In this document: in pieces, positions 1 through 8,950 of the stretch
Layout: the number at the start of each line of letters is the position of its first letter
Numbering within the stretch: the first letter of the stretch is position 1
NCBI RefSeq assembly: GCF_038562415.1
Contig: NZ_JBCFBA010000011.1
Location: forward strand, 80,236 to 144,235
Direction of reading: 5' to 3'
Origin: Solidesulfovibrio sp.
GTDB taxonomy: Bacteria > Desulfobacterota > Desulfovibrionia > Desulfovibrionales > Desulfovibrionaceae
Length of the DNA: 64,000 nucleotides
Notes under the pieces: model-generated
What the model was told of the DNA's origin: nothing
What the model saw: only the letters and a program-made list of their open reading frames with translations
The model's database searches: none
Position numbers and translations under genes: made by a program

Positions 1-167
1 TTGCTGCTGGTGCCCTGGGCGAAGTCGTCGCGCTCCACCAGGGCGACGCGCAGGCCCCGGGTGGCGGCGTCCAGGGCGATGCCGCAGCCCGTGGCCCCGC
101 CGCCGATGACGAGCAGGTCGAAGGGTTGTCCGTCCTGCAGACGGCTGACGTGTTCCTGTCTGTCCAT
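1..167 (-). CDS. glpD: Glycerol-3-phosphate dehydrogenase, N-terminal part (runs off window)
   Basis: Only the first 55 codons are in the window; the gene continues past position 1. The translation starts MDRQEHVSRL and holds a classic FAD-binding dinucleotide motif, LLVIGGGATGCGIALDAATR, followed by LVERDDFAQGTSS. This combination is the hallmark N-terminus of the GlpD/GlpA FAD-dependent glycerol-3-phosphate dehydrogenases, which oxidise glycerol-3-phosphate to dihydroxyacetone phosphate at the membrane. It lies 14 bases downstream of the SorC-family regulator on the same strand, so the two are probably one transcription unit. Another member of the same FAD oxidoreductase family cannot be excluded from 55 residues. 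Confidence 0.8.
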   Translation of the reverse strand, partial: MDRQEHVSRLQDGQPFDLLVIGGGATGCGIALDAATRGLRVALVERDDFAQGTSS

Positions 168-181
168 GGCTCCACCTGGCT

Positions 182-1129
182 TTAAGGGTTGAGCAGGCTG
201 TGGGCGGTGCCGGCGTCCGTGACGAACACGTGGACGTAGCCGCGCCGCAGCACGGATTGCAGTATGGGCACCTTGGCCATGCCGCCGGAGACGAGGATGA
301 TGTGGGGCACCTTGCACAGCCCGGCGAAATCCGGGGACATGCTGCACTGGTTGACCTCGTGGCCGAGCACGTTGCCGTCCTCGTCCAGGAAGCGGCCGAA
401 GAATTCGCCCACGGCCCCGGCCCGGGACAGTTCCCGGCGCTGGGCCTGGGTGATGGCGCCCAGGGCGATGTTGGTGGCCTGGGCGGTCATGTCGCCCACG
501 GCGGTGAGGATCATGTCCACGTCCAGGGCTTCCTGGTAGAAGGTGCGGAAAAAGGGCTGGGCGGCGATGGTTTGCCGCACTTCCGGGGTGGAGACGAACA
601 TGGGCGCGGGCAGGTGGTTGCAGACCTCGGCCGCGAGCTTCCTGGCGAACATGGCCGTGGAATCGAAGGGGTTGACCGGGCTTCGGGGCACGCCGCCGTA
701 GAGCGAGGTCACGGAGACGCCGCGCACGGTGCGGATGACCATGCCGTTTATGGCCGCGCGCATGGTGTGGCCCCAGCCCACGCCGAAGCGCTGGCCGTCG
801 CGCAGTTGCAGGGAGGCGTATTCGCCGGCCGGCCGGCCGATGGTGTCGTAGAAGTGCTGGCCGCCGCGCTCGGGGGTGGGCACGACGATGGCCCGGGTCA
901 GGCCGAAGTTGCGGACGAGCTCCCCTTCCAGGGCCACGCAGTCCCTGAAGGCGGTGTTGATGACGACCCGGATGAGCCCGGCTTCGCGCCCGGCCTGGAG
1001 CAGGCGGTTGACCTTGAGCCGGGTGAGCCCCAGGCGTTCGCCGATCTCCCCCTGGGTGAGCTCCTCGTGAAAATACAGCCAGGCGACCCGGGAGATGAGC
1101 TGGTTTTCATCCTCGTCGAATCCGGTCAC
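182..1129 (-). CDS. SorC-family sugar-binding transcriptional regulator
   Basis: The 315-residue product has an N-terminal helix-turn-helix (about residues 10-55, with TQGEIGERLGLTRLKVNRLL) followed by a SorC/DeoR-type phospho-sugar-binding domain. Motifs include VGWGHTMRAAI, SLYGGVPRSP, TAVGDM and the C-terminal VSGGMAKV. I chose the GTG start at 1129 because GGAGG lies 6 bases upstream of it. A longer frame from a TTG at 1228 would read through the AT-rich promoter at 1188-1216 and shows no family similarity. Members of this family (EryD, LsrR, CggR) bind phosphorylated sugars or polyols. The neighbouring glpD start suggests control of a polyol or glycerol-phosphate gene set, but the effector is not known. 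Confidence 0.85.
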   Translation of the reverse strand: MTGFDEDENQLISRVAWLYFHEELTQGEIGERLGLTRLKVNRLLQAGREAGLIRVVINTAFRDCVALEGELVRNFGLTRAIVVPTPERGGQHFYDTIGRPAGEYASLQLRDGQRFGVGWGHTMRAAINGMVIRTVRGVSVTSLYGGVPRSPVNPFDSTAMFARKLAAEVCNHLPAPMFVSTPEVRQTIAAQPFFRTFYQEALDVDMILTAVGDMTAQATNIALGAITQAQRRELSRAGAVGEFFGRFLDEDGNVLGHEVNQCSMSPDFAGLCKVPHIILVSGGMAKVPILQSVLRRGYVHVFVTDAGTAHSLLNP

Positions 1130-1187
1130 GGGGAGCCTCCGGTGCGCTGTCGGCAACGGCGTCGCAGTGAGAACTTTTTTGACGTTC

Positions 1188-1216
1188 TGAATACAACTGT
1201 TAAGAATACTCGTCAA
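1188..1216 (-). promoter_or_regulatory. Sigma-70-type promoter of the SorC regulator gene
   Basis: On the minus strand TTGACG (1216-1211) is separated by exactly 17 bases from TATTCA (1193-1188). The surrounding AT-rich stretch stands out from the GC-rich sequence around it. Transcription would start near 1180, downstream of the TTG at 1228, which supports the shorter GTG start at 1129. The -35 box lies inside the inverted repeat 1195-1221. Confidence 0.65.
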
Positions 1217-1221
1217 CAGTT
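1195..1221. promoter_or_regulatory. Inverted repeat overlapping the -35 box, likely autoregulatory operator
   Basis: AACTGTT (1195-1201) and AACAGTT (1215-1221) form perfect 7-base arms around a 13-base spacer. The repeat covers the -35 box and most of the spacer of the sorC promoter. That placement is typical of an operator for the regulator itself. Binding by this particular protein is inferred. Confidence 0.5.
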
Positions 1222-1537
1222 TTTTCAATATTCACGACTTCTCCTCGAGACACGCCATCACCTCCGGGCTTTCCCGTAGACAGTAACCACCTGATTTCAA
1301 GATAATATTATAAAAGCGGAGGCTTTCGGGCCGGTGAATCCAGTCTCTCCACCGCCGGACCCGACGAAATTGGTCCGATCATTTGTTCAGGAAATCAGGG
1401 CAAGATGGGGCGCGACAAAAACACAACAGCCGCATCGGCCAAACAAAAGGTCGCCCGATACGGCGCCGCCGCGGGTCCGATCCGCCCGTCGCCGCGTCCC
1501 AGACCGGTCCGCGCGGCGACGAGCCAAGAATGTGATC
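1222..1537. other. Intergenic stretch without a supported gene
   Basis: This stretch lies between the sorC promoter and the end of the radical SAM gene. It includes an AT-rich patch around 1290-1315 and GC-rich sequence after that. Open frames crossing it have no ribosome-binding site or recognisable product. On the minus strand a GTG-started 11-codon frame (1235-1200), preceded by GAGGAG, overlaps the promoter; I do not call it a gene. Confidence 0.4.
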
Positions 1538-2593
1538 CTATCTGCTTCGGGCGGGGGAGAGGCGCAGCATCCGCTTGACCTCGGCGAGATTCTCAAGCGC
1601 CGCACGGTCTTCCGGATTGATGGCCAACGCTTTCTCCAGATAGGCCACGGCCGCTGCCGGCGAACGCCGACTGACGCAAACGGCCAAGAGATTCAACACG
1701 TTGCCGCGTGAAGGATCTTTGTCGGCGACAGTTCGCAAGAGGGCTTCCGCCGCCTCCCATTTCCGCAGGGCCATGAGGCGTTCCCCAGCCCGCATATCGT
1801 GGTCGATTTCCGTGGCGAGGTTCCGCTTTGTCCCTTTCTCGACCTTCCATGCCGACATTTTCCATTGGTAGCTGGAGCAATGATAACAGGCATCGAAAGG
1901 CCATCGGCGGCGCCAGTTCCAGAACAGGCCCGTCGAGAAGTCCGCCTTCAGATCAAAAAACATCTGCGAGGAATTCCGGAACGCCGTTCCGACATGCCGG
2001 TTGTAATGCGCGTAACCGCCCAAACCGCAGCGCGCCAGACGCCCGTCCGCCAGCAGTGTCGTGCATTCCGAGGTGCCGCAGAAGACGCCGGGCTCCACCG
2101 GGAGGTCGTAGTATTCGATCTCCCTAAAATCCTGCTTACTCCTCGCATCAATACTTATTCTTGGATTATACTTTTTGATACGTTCGAGAAACGACCGGAC
2201 GACATGGTCACCGCCAACACCTCGCAACAAATTCGGATACAAGGAGACAAACAAGATATCCGTCATTTTCCAGAGCGTTTCGTAGCTGTCGACCGTTTCT
2301 TTTCCCAGCCAAAAACCGTTTGATGAAATAGCCATCGTTTTTTGGGGAAACCGATGACGCAATTCATACACGAAACGCACAAGATCGGAATGCAAGAAAG
2401 GTTCCCCGCCCATGACGGATATCATGTCGAAACATATGCCTTTCTTTTCCAGGATATCCATCCACGGGATATACTGTTCGGCCTGATATTCGACTTCCGG
2501 GGCGAATGGCGAATGGTTGTTGCACCACCGGCAGTTGTTGTTGCAATGATCGACCGCATGCACTTCCAGGTACCCGAACATTTTTTCAGACAT
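1538..2593 (-). CDS. Radical SAM protein with C-terminal TPR-like region
   Basis: The 351-residue product carries a radical SAM cluster motif, C17-NNN-C21-RW-C24, near the N-terminus, followed by ISVMGGEPFLHSD (the GGE motif). Further cysteines (GVFCGTSEC, LARCGLGG, ACYHC) could hold a second, SPASM-like cluster. Roughly the last 90 residues read as tetratricopeptide-like helices (ALRKWEAAEALLRTVADKDP; AVAYLEKALAINPEDRAAL). The ATG at 2593 is preceded by GAGG with 7-base spacing; a longer frame adds 12 unsupported residues. Base composition from about 1850 to 2600 is visibly lower in GC than the flanks, which suggests recent acquisition. No partner gene adjoins it, so its substrate is unknown. 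It could modify a peptide or sugar. Confidence 0.75.
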   Translation of the reverse strand: MSEKMFGYLEVHAVDHCNNNCRWCNNHSPFAPEVEYQAEQYIPWMDILEKKGICFDMISVMGGEPFLHSDLVRFVYELRHRFPQKTMAISSNGFWLGKETVDSYETLWKMTDILFVSLYPNLLRGVGGDHVVRSFLERIKKYNPRISIDARSKQDFREIEYYDLPVEPGVFCGTSECTTLLADGRLARCGLGGYAHYNRHVGTAFRNSSQMFFDLKADFSTGLFWNWRRRWPFDACYHCSSYQWKMSAWKVEKGTKRNLATEIDHDMRAGERLMALRKWEAAEALLRTVADKDPSRGNVLNLLAVCVSRRSPAAAVAYLEKALAINPEDRAALENLAEVKRMLRLSPARSR

Positions 2594-2776
2594 GCCCCCA
2601 CCTCGGCGCCAAGCCAATATCAAGAACAAGAGCAGACGATCAAAACCGCTACCCCTGGTACAATCGATGGTAGCCGATAGTGCGCCCCCATGGCAACAGC
2701 ACGGGCGAAAGGCCCCGGCGCATCCAGCCGGCGCGGGAGGAGACGAGCCCCGCGCGCCCGGGCCATGGCCGCCGCC

Positions 2777-4861
2777 CTAATAGATGCCGTACTTGCGCAT
2801 CTTGGCGTACAGGGTGTTGCGGCCGATGCCCAGGGCCCGGGCCGTGTGGCTGACGTTGCCGCCGTGGTGGGACAGGGCCTCGCGGATGGTCTCGGCAGCC
2901 ACGTTTTCGAGCCTGAAGGCTTCCCCGCCCGCCCTGTCCCGGGGCGATTCCGACAGGGACGGCCCCGGCCCGTCCGTCAGGGACGGCAGGTGCCGGGGCC
3001 GGATGACCCCCTCCTCCATGACGTTGACGGCGTATTCCAGGCAGTTGAGCAGTTCGCGCACGTTGCCCGGCCAGGCGTGGGCGACCAGCAGGTCCATGGC
3101 CGCCGGCTCGATGCCGGCAAAGGGCAGCCGGAACTCCCGGCATAGCCGCCTGGCATGGTGCTCGGCCAAAAGCGGCACGTCCTCGGCCCGCTCGCGCAGG
3201 GGCGCGATGTCGATGCGCACCACGTTGATCCGGTAGTAGAGGTCCGCCCGGAAGCTCCCCCTGGCCACCAGCTCGGCCAGGTCGCGGTTGGTGGCCACGA
3301 TGACCTTGACGTCCACCGGCCGGGCCTGGCTGCCGCCCAGGCGCACCACGCTGCGCTCCTCCAGGGGCCGCAGCAGGTTGACCTGCATCTCCAAGGGCAT
3401 CTCGGATATTTCGTCCAGAAACAGCGTGCCCTTGTCGGCCTCCTCGATCTTGCCGGCCCGGCCCTTGTTCACGGCGCCGGTGAAGGCCCCGCCCCGGTAG
3501 CCGAACAGCTCGCTTTGCACCAGCTCCCTGGGCAGCGCCCCGCAGTTGACGGCCACGAAGGGGCCGGCGGCGCGGGGGCCGGCCTCGTGGATGGCCTTGG
3601 CGAAAAGCTCCTTGCCCGTGCCGGTCTCGCCGGCCAGCAGCACCGTGGACGGCGTCTGGGCGGCCTGCCGGGCCTTGTGCACGGCTTGGGCCATGACCGG
3701 GGCGCGGTAGAGAACGCCGCCGAAATGCCGGGCCGGCTGGCCGGCCGGCCCGGGCTGTTCCCCGGCCTTGTCGCGGCGCGGCGCGGGGTGGACGGCGTGG
3801 GATTCGACCAGGGTGACGATGGCGTGTTTCCAGGGGCCGGCAAAGGCCTGCACCGGCGAGGCCCGCACGGTCAGGCGGGGATTGACGTGGCAGGAAAGCG
3901 TCATGGGCTCGGCGCAGGCCGGGTCCTCCTTCTGCCGGGCCAGGTAGCGGCCGAAACCGAGGAAGGCGTCGGCGCGCTGGCCGCGAAGCCCCCCCGCCTC
4001 CTGGCCGAGCAGGGCCTCGGCGGCCTGGTTGGCGTGGGTGATGCGGCCGCACTCGTCCACGGTGAGAACGCCCGTGAGCACGGCGTCGAAGACCGCCGAG
4101 ACCAGGGAGCGCGACTTGACCTCGATGTCCGCCAGGTAGGTGGTGAACAGCAGCCGTTCGACCTCCCGGGCCGACGAAAGCACCAGGGGGAAGATCTGGG
4201 AAAAATCCGACGAGACCGGCCCGGAGATGTCGAAGGCGCCCCAGAGGTTGCCATGGGGGTCGAACACCGGGGCGGCGCAGCAGTTCCAGGCGTGGTGGCT
4301 GCGGCAGTAGTGCTCCTCGCCGTAGATCTGGACGGGCCGGCCCGTGATCAGGGCCGTGCCGATGGCGTTGGTGCCCACGCTCGACTCGGCCCAGTTGGCC
4401 CCGGGGCCGAAATTGAGCTTTTCGGCCTCGACGAGCGTCTCCCGGTCGCCGCAGGTCCGCACCACCCGGCCCTTGCCGTCGGTCATGGTGATCAGCAGGT
4501 TCTTGCCCTGGATGGCCTTGTAGGTCTTTTTTTCGATGTCCCGGGTCAGTTCCCGCAGATGCGAGGCGAAGGGTTCCAACTGGCTGACCGGGGTGAAGTC
4601 CCAGCAGCTGCGCGGCGAGGGATCGACCGCCATCTCCCGGCAGCGCTTCCAGGACTCCAGCAGCAGGACGCCGGGCTTGGGCCCCCGCATCTGCCCGGTT
4701 TCCACGAAGCTCTTCCACTGGTCGTACAGGGGCCGCCTGATGGTCGGCGACCAGGACGGCCCCTCGCTCCAGGCGTTGCGCGCCCTGCGCTTCTCCATTC
4801 CGGCGCCGGGCGCCTCCTCGCGTATCTCGAAAAGCTCTCCCGTTCTTTGCAAGGTGTACAC
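2777..4861 (-). CDS. acoR: AcoR-type sigma-54-dependent activator of acetoin catabolism
   Basis: This 694-residue protein has an N-terminal GAF region (about 70-235), a PAS region (about 240-345), a sigma-54 AAA+ domain (about 375-605) and a C-terminal Fis-type helix-turn-helix (about 645-694). Diagnostic motifs are the Walker A GETGTGKE, the sigma-54-contacting loop GAFTGA, the Walker B-like [16 protein letters not shown], and [20 protein letters not shown]. The domain order matches AcoR, which senses acetoin or its breakdown and activates -24/-12 promoters. The GTG start at 4861 has GGGAGG 4 bases upstream. It is divergent from the acetoin dehydrogenase operon. The shared 343-base gap holds two inverted-repeat activator sites and a near-perfect sigma-54 promoter, so the regulatory assignment is unusually well supported by context. 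Confidence 0.93.
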   Translation of the reverse strand: MYTLQRTGELFEIREEAPGAGMEKRRARNAWSEGPSWSPTIRRPLYDQWKSFVETGQMRGPKPGVLLLESWKRCREMAVDPSPRSCWDFTPVSQLEPFASHLRELTRDIEKKTYKAIQGKNLLITMTDGKGRVVRTCGDRETLVEAEKLNFGPGANWAESSVGTNAIGTALITGRPVQIYGEEHYCRSHHAWNCCAAPVFDPHGNLWGAFDISGPVSSDFSQIFPLVLSSAREVERLLFTTYLADIEVKSRSLVSAVFDAVLTGVLTVDECGRITHANQAAEALLGQEAGGLRGQRADAFLGFGRYLARQKEDPACAEPMTLSCHVNPRLTVRASPVQAFAGPWKHAIVTLVESHAVHPAPRRDKAGEQPGPAGQPARHFGGVLYRAPVMAQAVHKARQAAQTPSTVLLAGETGTGKELFAKAIHEAGPRAAGPFVAVNCGALPRELVQSELFGYRGGAFTGAVNKGRAGKIEEADKGTLFLDEISEMPLEMQVNLLRPLEERSVVRLGGSQARPVDVKVIVATNRDLAELVARGSFRADLYYRINVVRIDIAPLRERAEDVPLLAEHHARRLCREFRLPFAGIEPAAMDLLVAHAWPGNVRELLNCLEYAVNVMEEGVIRPRHLPSLTDGPGPSLSESPRDRAGGEAFRLENVAAETIREALSHHGGNVSHTARALGIGRNTLYAKMRKYGIY

Positions 4862-4925
4862 GTTGCCTCCCGGGCTGCCGTTTGCCGATCGTCATCCCGC
4901 CTCGCCATGGATGTGCCGATCAGGA

Positions 4926-4950
4926 GAGGTGTTCCATTTCCGAACACCTC
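4926..4950. promoter_or_regulatory. Upstream activator site 1 (TGTTC-N7-GAACA) for AcoR
   Basis: This is a perfect inverted repeat with 9-base arms, GAGGTGTTC (4926-4934) and GAACACCTC (4942-4950), around a 7-base spacer. Its core, TGTTC-N7-GAACA, recurs at 5013, 10306 and 11701 and nowhere else that I could find in the window. It sits about 140 bases upstream of the sigma-54 promoter, a normal enhancer distance. Binding by AcoR is inferred from position and recurrence. Confidence 0.7.
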
Positions 4951-5012
4951 CCCGACGCGGGGATCACCGCGACCAAGCTTTTTGCGCTGTTGCGCTCCCT
5001 CATAGCATGTCT

Positions 5013-5029
5013 TGTTCCAATTCTGAACA
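5013..5029. promoter_or_regulatory. Upstream activator site 2 (TGTTC-N7-GAACA)
   Basis: The sequence TGTTCCAATTCTGAACA has the same 5-7-5 architecture as the site at 4926. The two centres are 83 bases apart, about eight helical turns, and this site ends about 60 bases before the -24 element. That places both sites on one DNA face for cooperative enhancer binding. Confidence 0.7.
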
Positions 5030-5091
5030 GATTCCTGGGGAGCAATCGCCAAACAACTCAATACCATTATCAATTCAACTACATAGCGCCA

Positions 5092-5107
5092 TGGCACTTG
5101 TGTTGCA
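5092..5107 (+). promoter_or_regulatory. Sigma-54 (-24/-12) promoter of the acetoin dehydrogenase operon
   Basis: TGGCACTTGTGTTGCA matches the sigma-54 consensus TGGCAC-N5-TTGCA exactly in both conserved blocks. It lies 97 bases before the E2 start and downstream of the two activator sites. Together with the divergent AAA+ activator it forms a complete sigma-54 control region. Confidence 0.88.
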
Positions 5108-5204
5108 AGTTTCCCGCATCTTCCATGCACCGGCCCGGCCCCGTGGCCTGCGCCAGATCCGGCGCCGGGCGAACAGAAGGCGTGAAACGCGAGGAGGAGC
5201 CGCA

Positions 5205-6446
5205 ATGGCCCAGCAGGTCCTTATGCCCAAATGGGGCTTGACCATGAAAACCGGGAAGATAGCCCGCTGGCTGGCGGCCGAGGGCGACACCGTCCAGGCC
5301 GGCCAGCCGCTGCTCGAGGTGGAGACGGACAAGATCACCAACGTGGTGGAAGCCCCGGCCTCGGGCCTGCTCTTCCAGATCGTGGCCCCGGCCGGGGAGG
5401 TGGTCCCGGTCATGCAGGTCATCGGGCTCATCGCCGCACCCGGCGAGACGCCCGAGCGCCTGCCGGCCGGCGCCGCCCCGGCTCCCGCCGGCCAGGCCGC
5501 TTCCGGCCGGACCGCAACCGCCGCCGCCCCGGCCAAGGCCGGCCCCGCGGGCGCCGTGCGCGCCATGCCCGCCGCCAAACGGCTGGCCAGGGAACTGGGC
5601 ATCGACCTGGCCGCCGTCACCGGCAGCGGCCCGGACGGGGCCGTCACGGAAAAGGACGTGCGCGCCGCCGCCGCACAGCCCCCCGCGCCGGCTCCGGCCG
5701 CCACTCCCGCCCCGTCGCCCGCGCCCGCCCCGGCCGTCCCCCCGGACGCCCCCCGGGCCGGCACCGTCATCCCCCTGGAGGGCATCCGGCGCCTGATCGC
5801 CGAGAACATGCAGGCCAGCCTGCAAAACGCCGCCCAGCTCACGGTCTTCGTCGAGGCCGACGTCACGGACATGGTCGCCCTGCGCGAGACCATGCTCGCC
5901 CGCAACAAGCACGACGCCGGCTACCGCCTCTCCTACAACGACATCATCGCCTACGCCGTGTGCCGGGCGCTTTTGAAGCACCCCATCATGAATTCCACCC
6001 TGGCCGCGGACGGCATCCACCTCCACGACCACGTCAACCTGGGCATCGCCGTGTCGCTGCCGGACGGCCTGATCGTGCCCAACGTCAAGGGGGCCGACAC
6101 CTACGGCCTGGAGGAACTCAAGGCCAAGGTGCGCGACGCCGCCGGCCGGGCCCGCAAGGGCGGCCTGTCCATGGACGAGATCTCGGGCGGCACGTTTACC
6201 ATCTCCAACGTCAGCATGCTCGGCGTGGACGGCTTCACCCCCATCCTCAACCCGCCCGAGACCGGCATCCTGGGCGTGGGCCGGGTGGTGGACAAGCCTG
6301 GCGTCCACCGGGGCGTGGTCTGCCCGCGCAAGTGCATGACCCTGTCGCTGACCTTCAACCATATGGTCACGGACGGCGGCCCGGCCATGACCTTCCTGCG
6401 CGAACTGGCGGACATGCTGGAACAGCCGGTGCGCATGCTCGTGTAA
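5205..6446 (+). CDS. acoC: Acetoin dehydrogenase E2, dihydrolipoamide acetyltransferase (first copy)
   Basis: This 413-residue E2 subunit transfers the acetyl group made by E1 from acetoin to CoA via a lipoyl arm. The lipoyl domain (1-80) has the acceptor lysine K43 in VETDKIT. It is followed by an Ala/Pro-rich linker, one E1/E3-binding domain (about 115-150, MPAAKRLARELGIDLAAVTG), a second long linker and the CoA-acyltransferase core (about 190-413). The catalytic motif is HMVTDG, retaining the His and Asp of the usual HRxxDG but not its Arg. The start is supported by GAGGAGGAG upstream. It is the first gene of the operon. A second, different E2 is encoded at 12811. Confidence 0.93.
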   Translation: MAQQVLMPKWGLTMKTGKIARWLAAEGDTVQAGQPLLEVETDKITNVVEAPASGLLFQIVAPAGEVVPVMQVIGLIAAPGETPERLPAGAAPAPAGQAASGRTATAAAPAKAGPAGAVRAMPAAKRLARELGIDLAAVTGSGPDGAVTEKDVRAAAAQPPAPAPAATPAPSPAPAPAVPPDAPRAGTVIPLEGIRRLIAENMQASLQNAAQLTVFVEADVTDMVALRETMLARNKHDAGYRLSYNDIIAYAVCRALLKHPIMNSTLAADGIHLHDHVNLGIAVSLPDGLIVPNVKGADTYGLEELKAKVRDAAGRARKGGLSMDEISGGTFTISNVSMLGVDGFTPILNPPETGILGVGRVVDKPGVHRGVVCPRKCMTLSLTFNHMVTDGGPAMTFLRELADMLEQPVRMLV

Positions 6447-6456
6447 GGAGGTGGCC

Positions 6457-6879
6457 ATGGCCCGCAAACGGTTCGTCATCGAACTCGGCTTCGGCGCCGA
6501 CCTGCACGGCGCGGACATGACCAAGGCCTGCGTGCGGGCGGTGCGCGACGCCGTGTCGCGCAGCTGCCTGTGCGGCCTGGTGGAGGTCCACGGCCGCGAC
6601 GGTTTCGAAGGGGTGTACGTCCACGCCGACCTCGGCGTGCCCGACCCCGGGGCCGTGGACCGGGGGCAGGTGCTGGCCGCCATCCCCATCGGCGTCAAGT
6701 CCGTCGAGGTGCGGCCGGGCGGCCTGCGGCTGCCCGGCCTGGAGGTGCCCCGTTTCGGCCCCGGGGTCAGCGACATCGTCGTGGCCTGCGCCGGAATCAC
6801 CGTGTCCGTGGACGAGCCCGGCCACGGCGGCGCCCCGTCCGCAACGACTTCCCGCGACTGCCCGGCGGGAAACCCATAA
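6457..6879 (+). CDS. Lin0512-type conserved protein of unknown function
   Basis: This is a 140-residue soluble protein with no signal peptide or membrane segment. Its sequence (FVIELGFGADLHGADMTKACVRAVRDA ... HADLGVPDP ... VVACAGITVSV) resembles the Lin0512 family of small conserved proteins, whose function is not known. The ATG at 6457 is chosen over a GTG two codons earlier because GGAGG is then 6 bases upstream. It lies between the E2 and E1 alpha genes with gaps of 10 and 14 bases, so it is co-expressed with acetoin dehydrogenase. A role in E1/E2 assembly, in substrate supply, or as a small enzyme is open. Confidence 0.6.
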   Translation: MARKRFVIELGFGADLHGADMTKACVRAVRDAVSRSCLCGLVEVHGRDGFEGVYVHADLGVPDPGAVDRGQVLAAIPIGVKSVEVRPGGLRLPGLEVPRFGPGVSDIVVACAGITVSVDEPGHGGAPSATTSRDCPAGNP

Positions 6880-6893
6880 CGGAGGTGAATGCG

Positions 6894-7856
6894 ATGAAAA
6901 GTCCCGACAAGAAGACCTTGCTTGAGATGTTCGCCACCATGAACAAGATCCGGGAGTTCGAGACCAAACTGCAGGAGTTTTTCGCGGCCGGCAAGATTCC
7001 GGGCTTCGTGCACCTCTACCTCGGCGAGGAGGCCGTGGCCACCGGAGCCTGCGCCGCCCTGGACACCACCGACAGCATCACCAGCACCCACCGGGGCCAT
7101 GGCCACTGCCTGGCCAAGGGCGGCGACCTGAGGCGCATGATGGCCGAAATCTACGGCCGCCGCACCGGCTACTGCAAGGGCAAGGGCGGCTCCATGCACA
7201 TCGCCGACTTCGACCTCGGCATCCTCGGTGCCAACGGCATCGTCGGCGCCGGCGGCCCGCTGGCCTGCGGCTCGGCCTTCGCCCAGAAATACAAGAAGAC
7301 CGACCGGGTGACCGTGTGCTTCTTCGGCGACGGCGCCTCCAACCAGGGCACCACCCAGGAGTCCCTGAACCTGGCCAGCGCCTGGAAGCTTCCGCTTGTT
7401 TTCGTCAACGAAAACAACGGCTACGGCATTTCCTGTCCCCAGTGCAAGTCCATGGCCGTCACCGATATCGCCGACCGGGCCGCGGCCTACGACATGCCCG
7501 GCGTGGTGGTGGACGGCAACGACGTCCTGGCCGTGTACGAGGCCGTGACCGAAGCGGTCAAACGGGCGCGCCGAGGCGAGGGGCCGTCGCTCGTCGAATG
7601 CAAGACCTACCGCTGGCGCGGCCATTTCGAGGGCGACGCCTGCACCTACCGTTGCGTGGAGGAACTCAACGACTGGCTGGCCAAGGACCCCATTCCCCGT
7701 TTCGCCACAAAGCTCGTCGAGGCCGGCATCGCCAGCCAGGACGAACTGGAGGCCATCTCGGTCGGGATCAAGGCCGACGTCGAGGCGGCCGTGGCCTACG
7801 CCGAGGCCAGCCCCTACCCGGACGCCGCCGAACTCCTCGACGACGTCTACGCCTAG
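6894..7856 (+). CDS. acoA: Acetoin dehydrogenase E1 component, alpha subunit (TPP-dependent)
   Basis: The 320-residue product is a thiamine-diphosphate E1 alpha subunit. Visible landmarks are FVHLYLGEEAVATGACAAL, STHRGHGHCLAKG, KGKGGSMHI and the TPP/Mg motif, GDGASNQGTTQE through to NENNGYG. With the beta subunit it cleaves acetoin to acetaldehyde and a lipoyl-bound acetyl group. The length is typical of AcoA and shorter than pyruvate dehydrogenase E1 alpha. The pairing with a separate beta gene, an AcoX-like gene and an AcoR regulator favours acetoin over pyruvate or branched-chain keto acids as substrate. Start: GGAGGTGAATGCG precedes the ATG. Confidence 0.93.
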   Translation: MKSPDKKTLLEMFATMNKIREFETKLQEFFAAGKIPGFVHLYLGEEAVATGACAALDTTDSITSTHRGHGHCLAKGGDLRRMMAEIYGRRTGYCKGKGGSMHIADFDLGILGANGIVGAGGPLACGSAFAQKYKKTDRVTVCFFGDGASNQGTTQESLNLASAWKLPLVFVNENNGYGISCPQCKSMAVTDIADRAAAYDMPGVVVDGNDVLAVYEAVTEAVKRARRGEGPSLVECKTYRWRGHFEGDACTYRCVEELNDWLAKDPIPRFATKLVEAGIASQDELEAISVGIKADVEAAVAYAEASPYPDAAELLDDVYA

Positions 7857-7906
7857 CCGCGGGCTTTCGCCGCCAAACGCAACGACAAACGCAACGGAGA
7901 CACACC

Positions 7907-8878
7907 ATGGCGAACAAAACCTATCTGCAGGCGCTCAACGAGGCCATGCGCCAGGAAATGGAACGCGACGAGAACGTCTTCATCCTGGGCGAGGACGTCG
8001 GCCAATTCGGCGGCTGCTTCGGCGTCACCAAGGGGCTCTTCGACCGCTTCGGCGAAGCCCGGGTCATCGACACGCCCATCACCGAGAGCGTCATCGTCGG
8101 CACGGCCGCCGGCGCGGCGGCCAGCGGCCTGCGGCCCATCGCCGAACTGATGTTCGTGGACTTCATCGGCGTGGCCCTGGACCAGCTGTTCAACCAGGCG
8201 GCCAAGATGCGCTTCATGTTCGGCGGCAAGGCCAAGGTGCCCATGACCCTGCGCATGCCCCAGGGCGCGGGCGTGGGCGCCGCCGCCCAGCACTCCCAGT
8301 CCCTGGAAGCCTGGTTCATGCACATCCCCGGCCTCAAGGTGGCCATCCCGGCCACGCCCCACGACGCCAAGGGACTGCTTATCAGCGCCATCCGCGACGA
8401 CAACCCGGTGGTCTTTCTCGAACACAAGATGCTCTACGGCCTGGAGGGCGAGGTGCCCGACGAGCCCTACACCGTGCCCTTCGGCCAGGCCGACATCAAG
8501 CGCGTGGGCACGGACGTGACCGTGGTGGCCACGTCGCTGATGGTCCAGTCGGCCCTGGCCGCGGCCGAGCGGCTCGCCGCCGAGGGCGTCAGCGTCGAGG
8601 TCGTGGACCCGCGCACCGTGCTGCCGCTGGACATGGACACCATCATCGAGTCCGTCAAGAAGACCCACTGCCTGGTGGTGGCCCACGAGGCCGTGGGCTT
8701 CGCCGGCCCGGGCGCGGAGATCGTGGCGCAGGTGGCGGAAAAGGCCCTGGACTACCTGGACGCGCCGGTAAAACGCGTGGCCGCGCCCTTTTCGCCCATC
8801 CCCTTCACGCCGCCCCTGGAAAAGGCCTGGATACCGAGCGCCGACGACATCGTGGCCGCGGTCAAGTCCATCCGCTAG
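7907..8878 (+). CDS. acoB: Acetoin dehydrogenase E1 component, beta subunit
   Basis: The 323-residue product is a transketolase-like E1 beta subunit. Characteristic stretches are NVFILGEDVGQFGG, DTPITESVIVGTAAGAA, LMFVDFIGVALDQL, HSQSLEAWFMHIPGLKV and PRTVLPLDMDTI. It completes the alpha2beta2 TPP enzyme with the upstream gene 50 bases away. The C-terminal region contains the HEAVGFAGPGAEI stretch typical of the family. Nothing suggests truncation or loss of function. Confidence 0.93.
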   Translation: MANKTYLQALNEAMRQEMERDENVFILGEDVGQFGGCFGVTKGLFDRFGEARVIDTPITESVIVGTAAGAAASGLRPIAELMFVDFIGVALDQLFNQAAKMRFMFGGKAKVPMTLRMPQGAGVGAAAQHSQSLEAWFMHIPGLKVAIPATPHDAKGLLISAIRDDNPVVFLEHKMLYGLEGEVPDEPYTVPFGQADIKRVGTDVTVVATSLMVQSALAAAERLAAEGVSVEVVDPRTVLPLDMDTIIESVKKTHCLVVAHEAVGFAGPGAEIVAQVAEKALDYLDAPVKRVAAPFSPIPFTPPLEKAWIPSADDIVAAVKSIR

Positions 8879-8950
8879 TGTGGCGTGCGGCCCCGGCCGG
8901 AAGCCGGCCGGGGCCGCGCCCTGCGGCAACCCCCGCCTGGAGGAGACACC

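Noticed and set aside
1130..1228. TTG-started extension of the SorC regulator
   Set aside because: It covers the promoter and operator region; GTG 1129 has GGAGG at correct spacing and begins at the first family-like residues.
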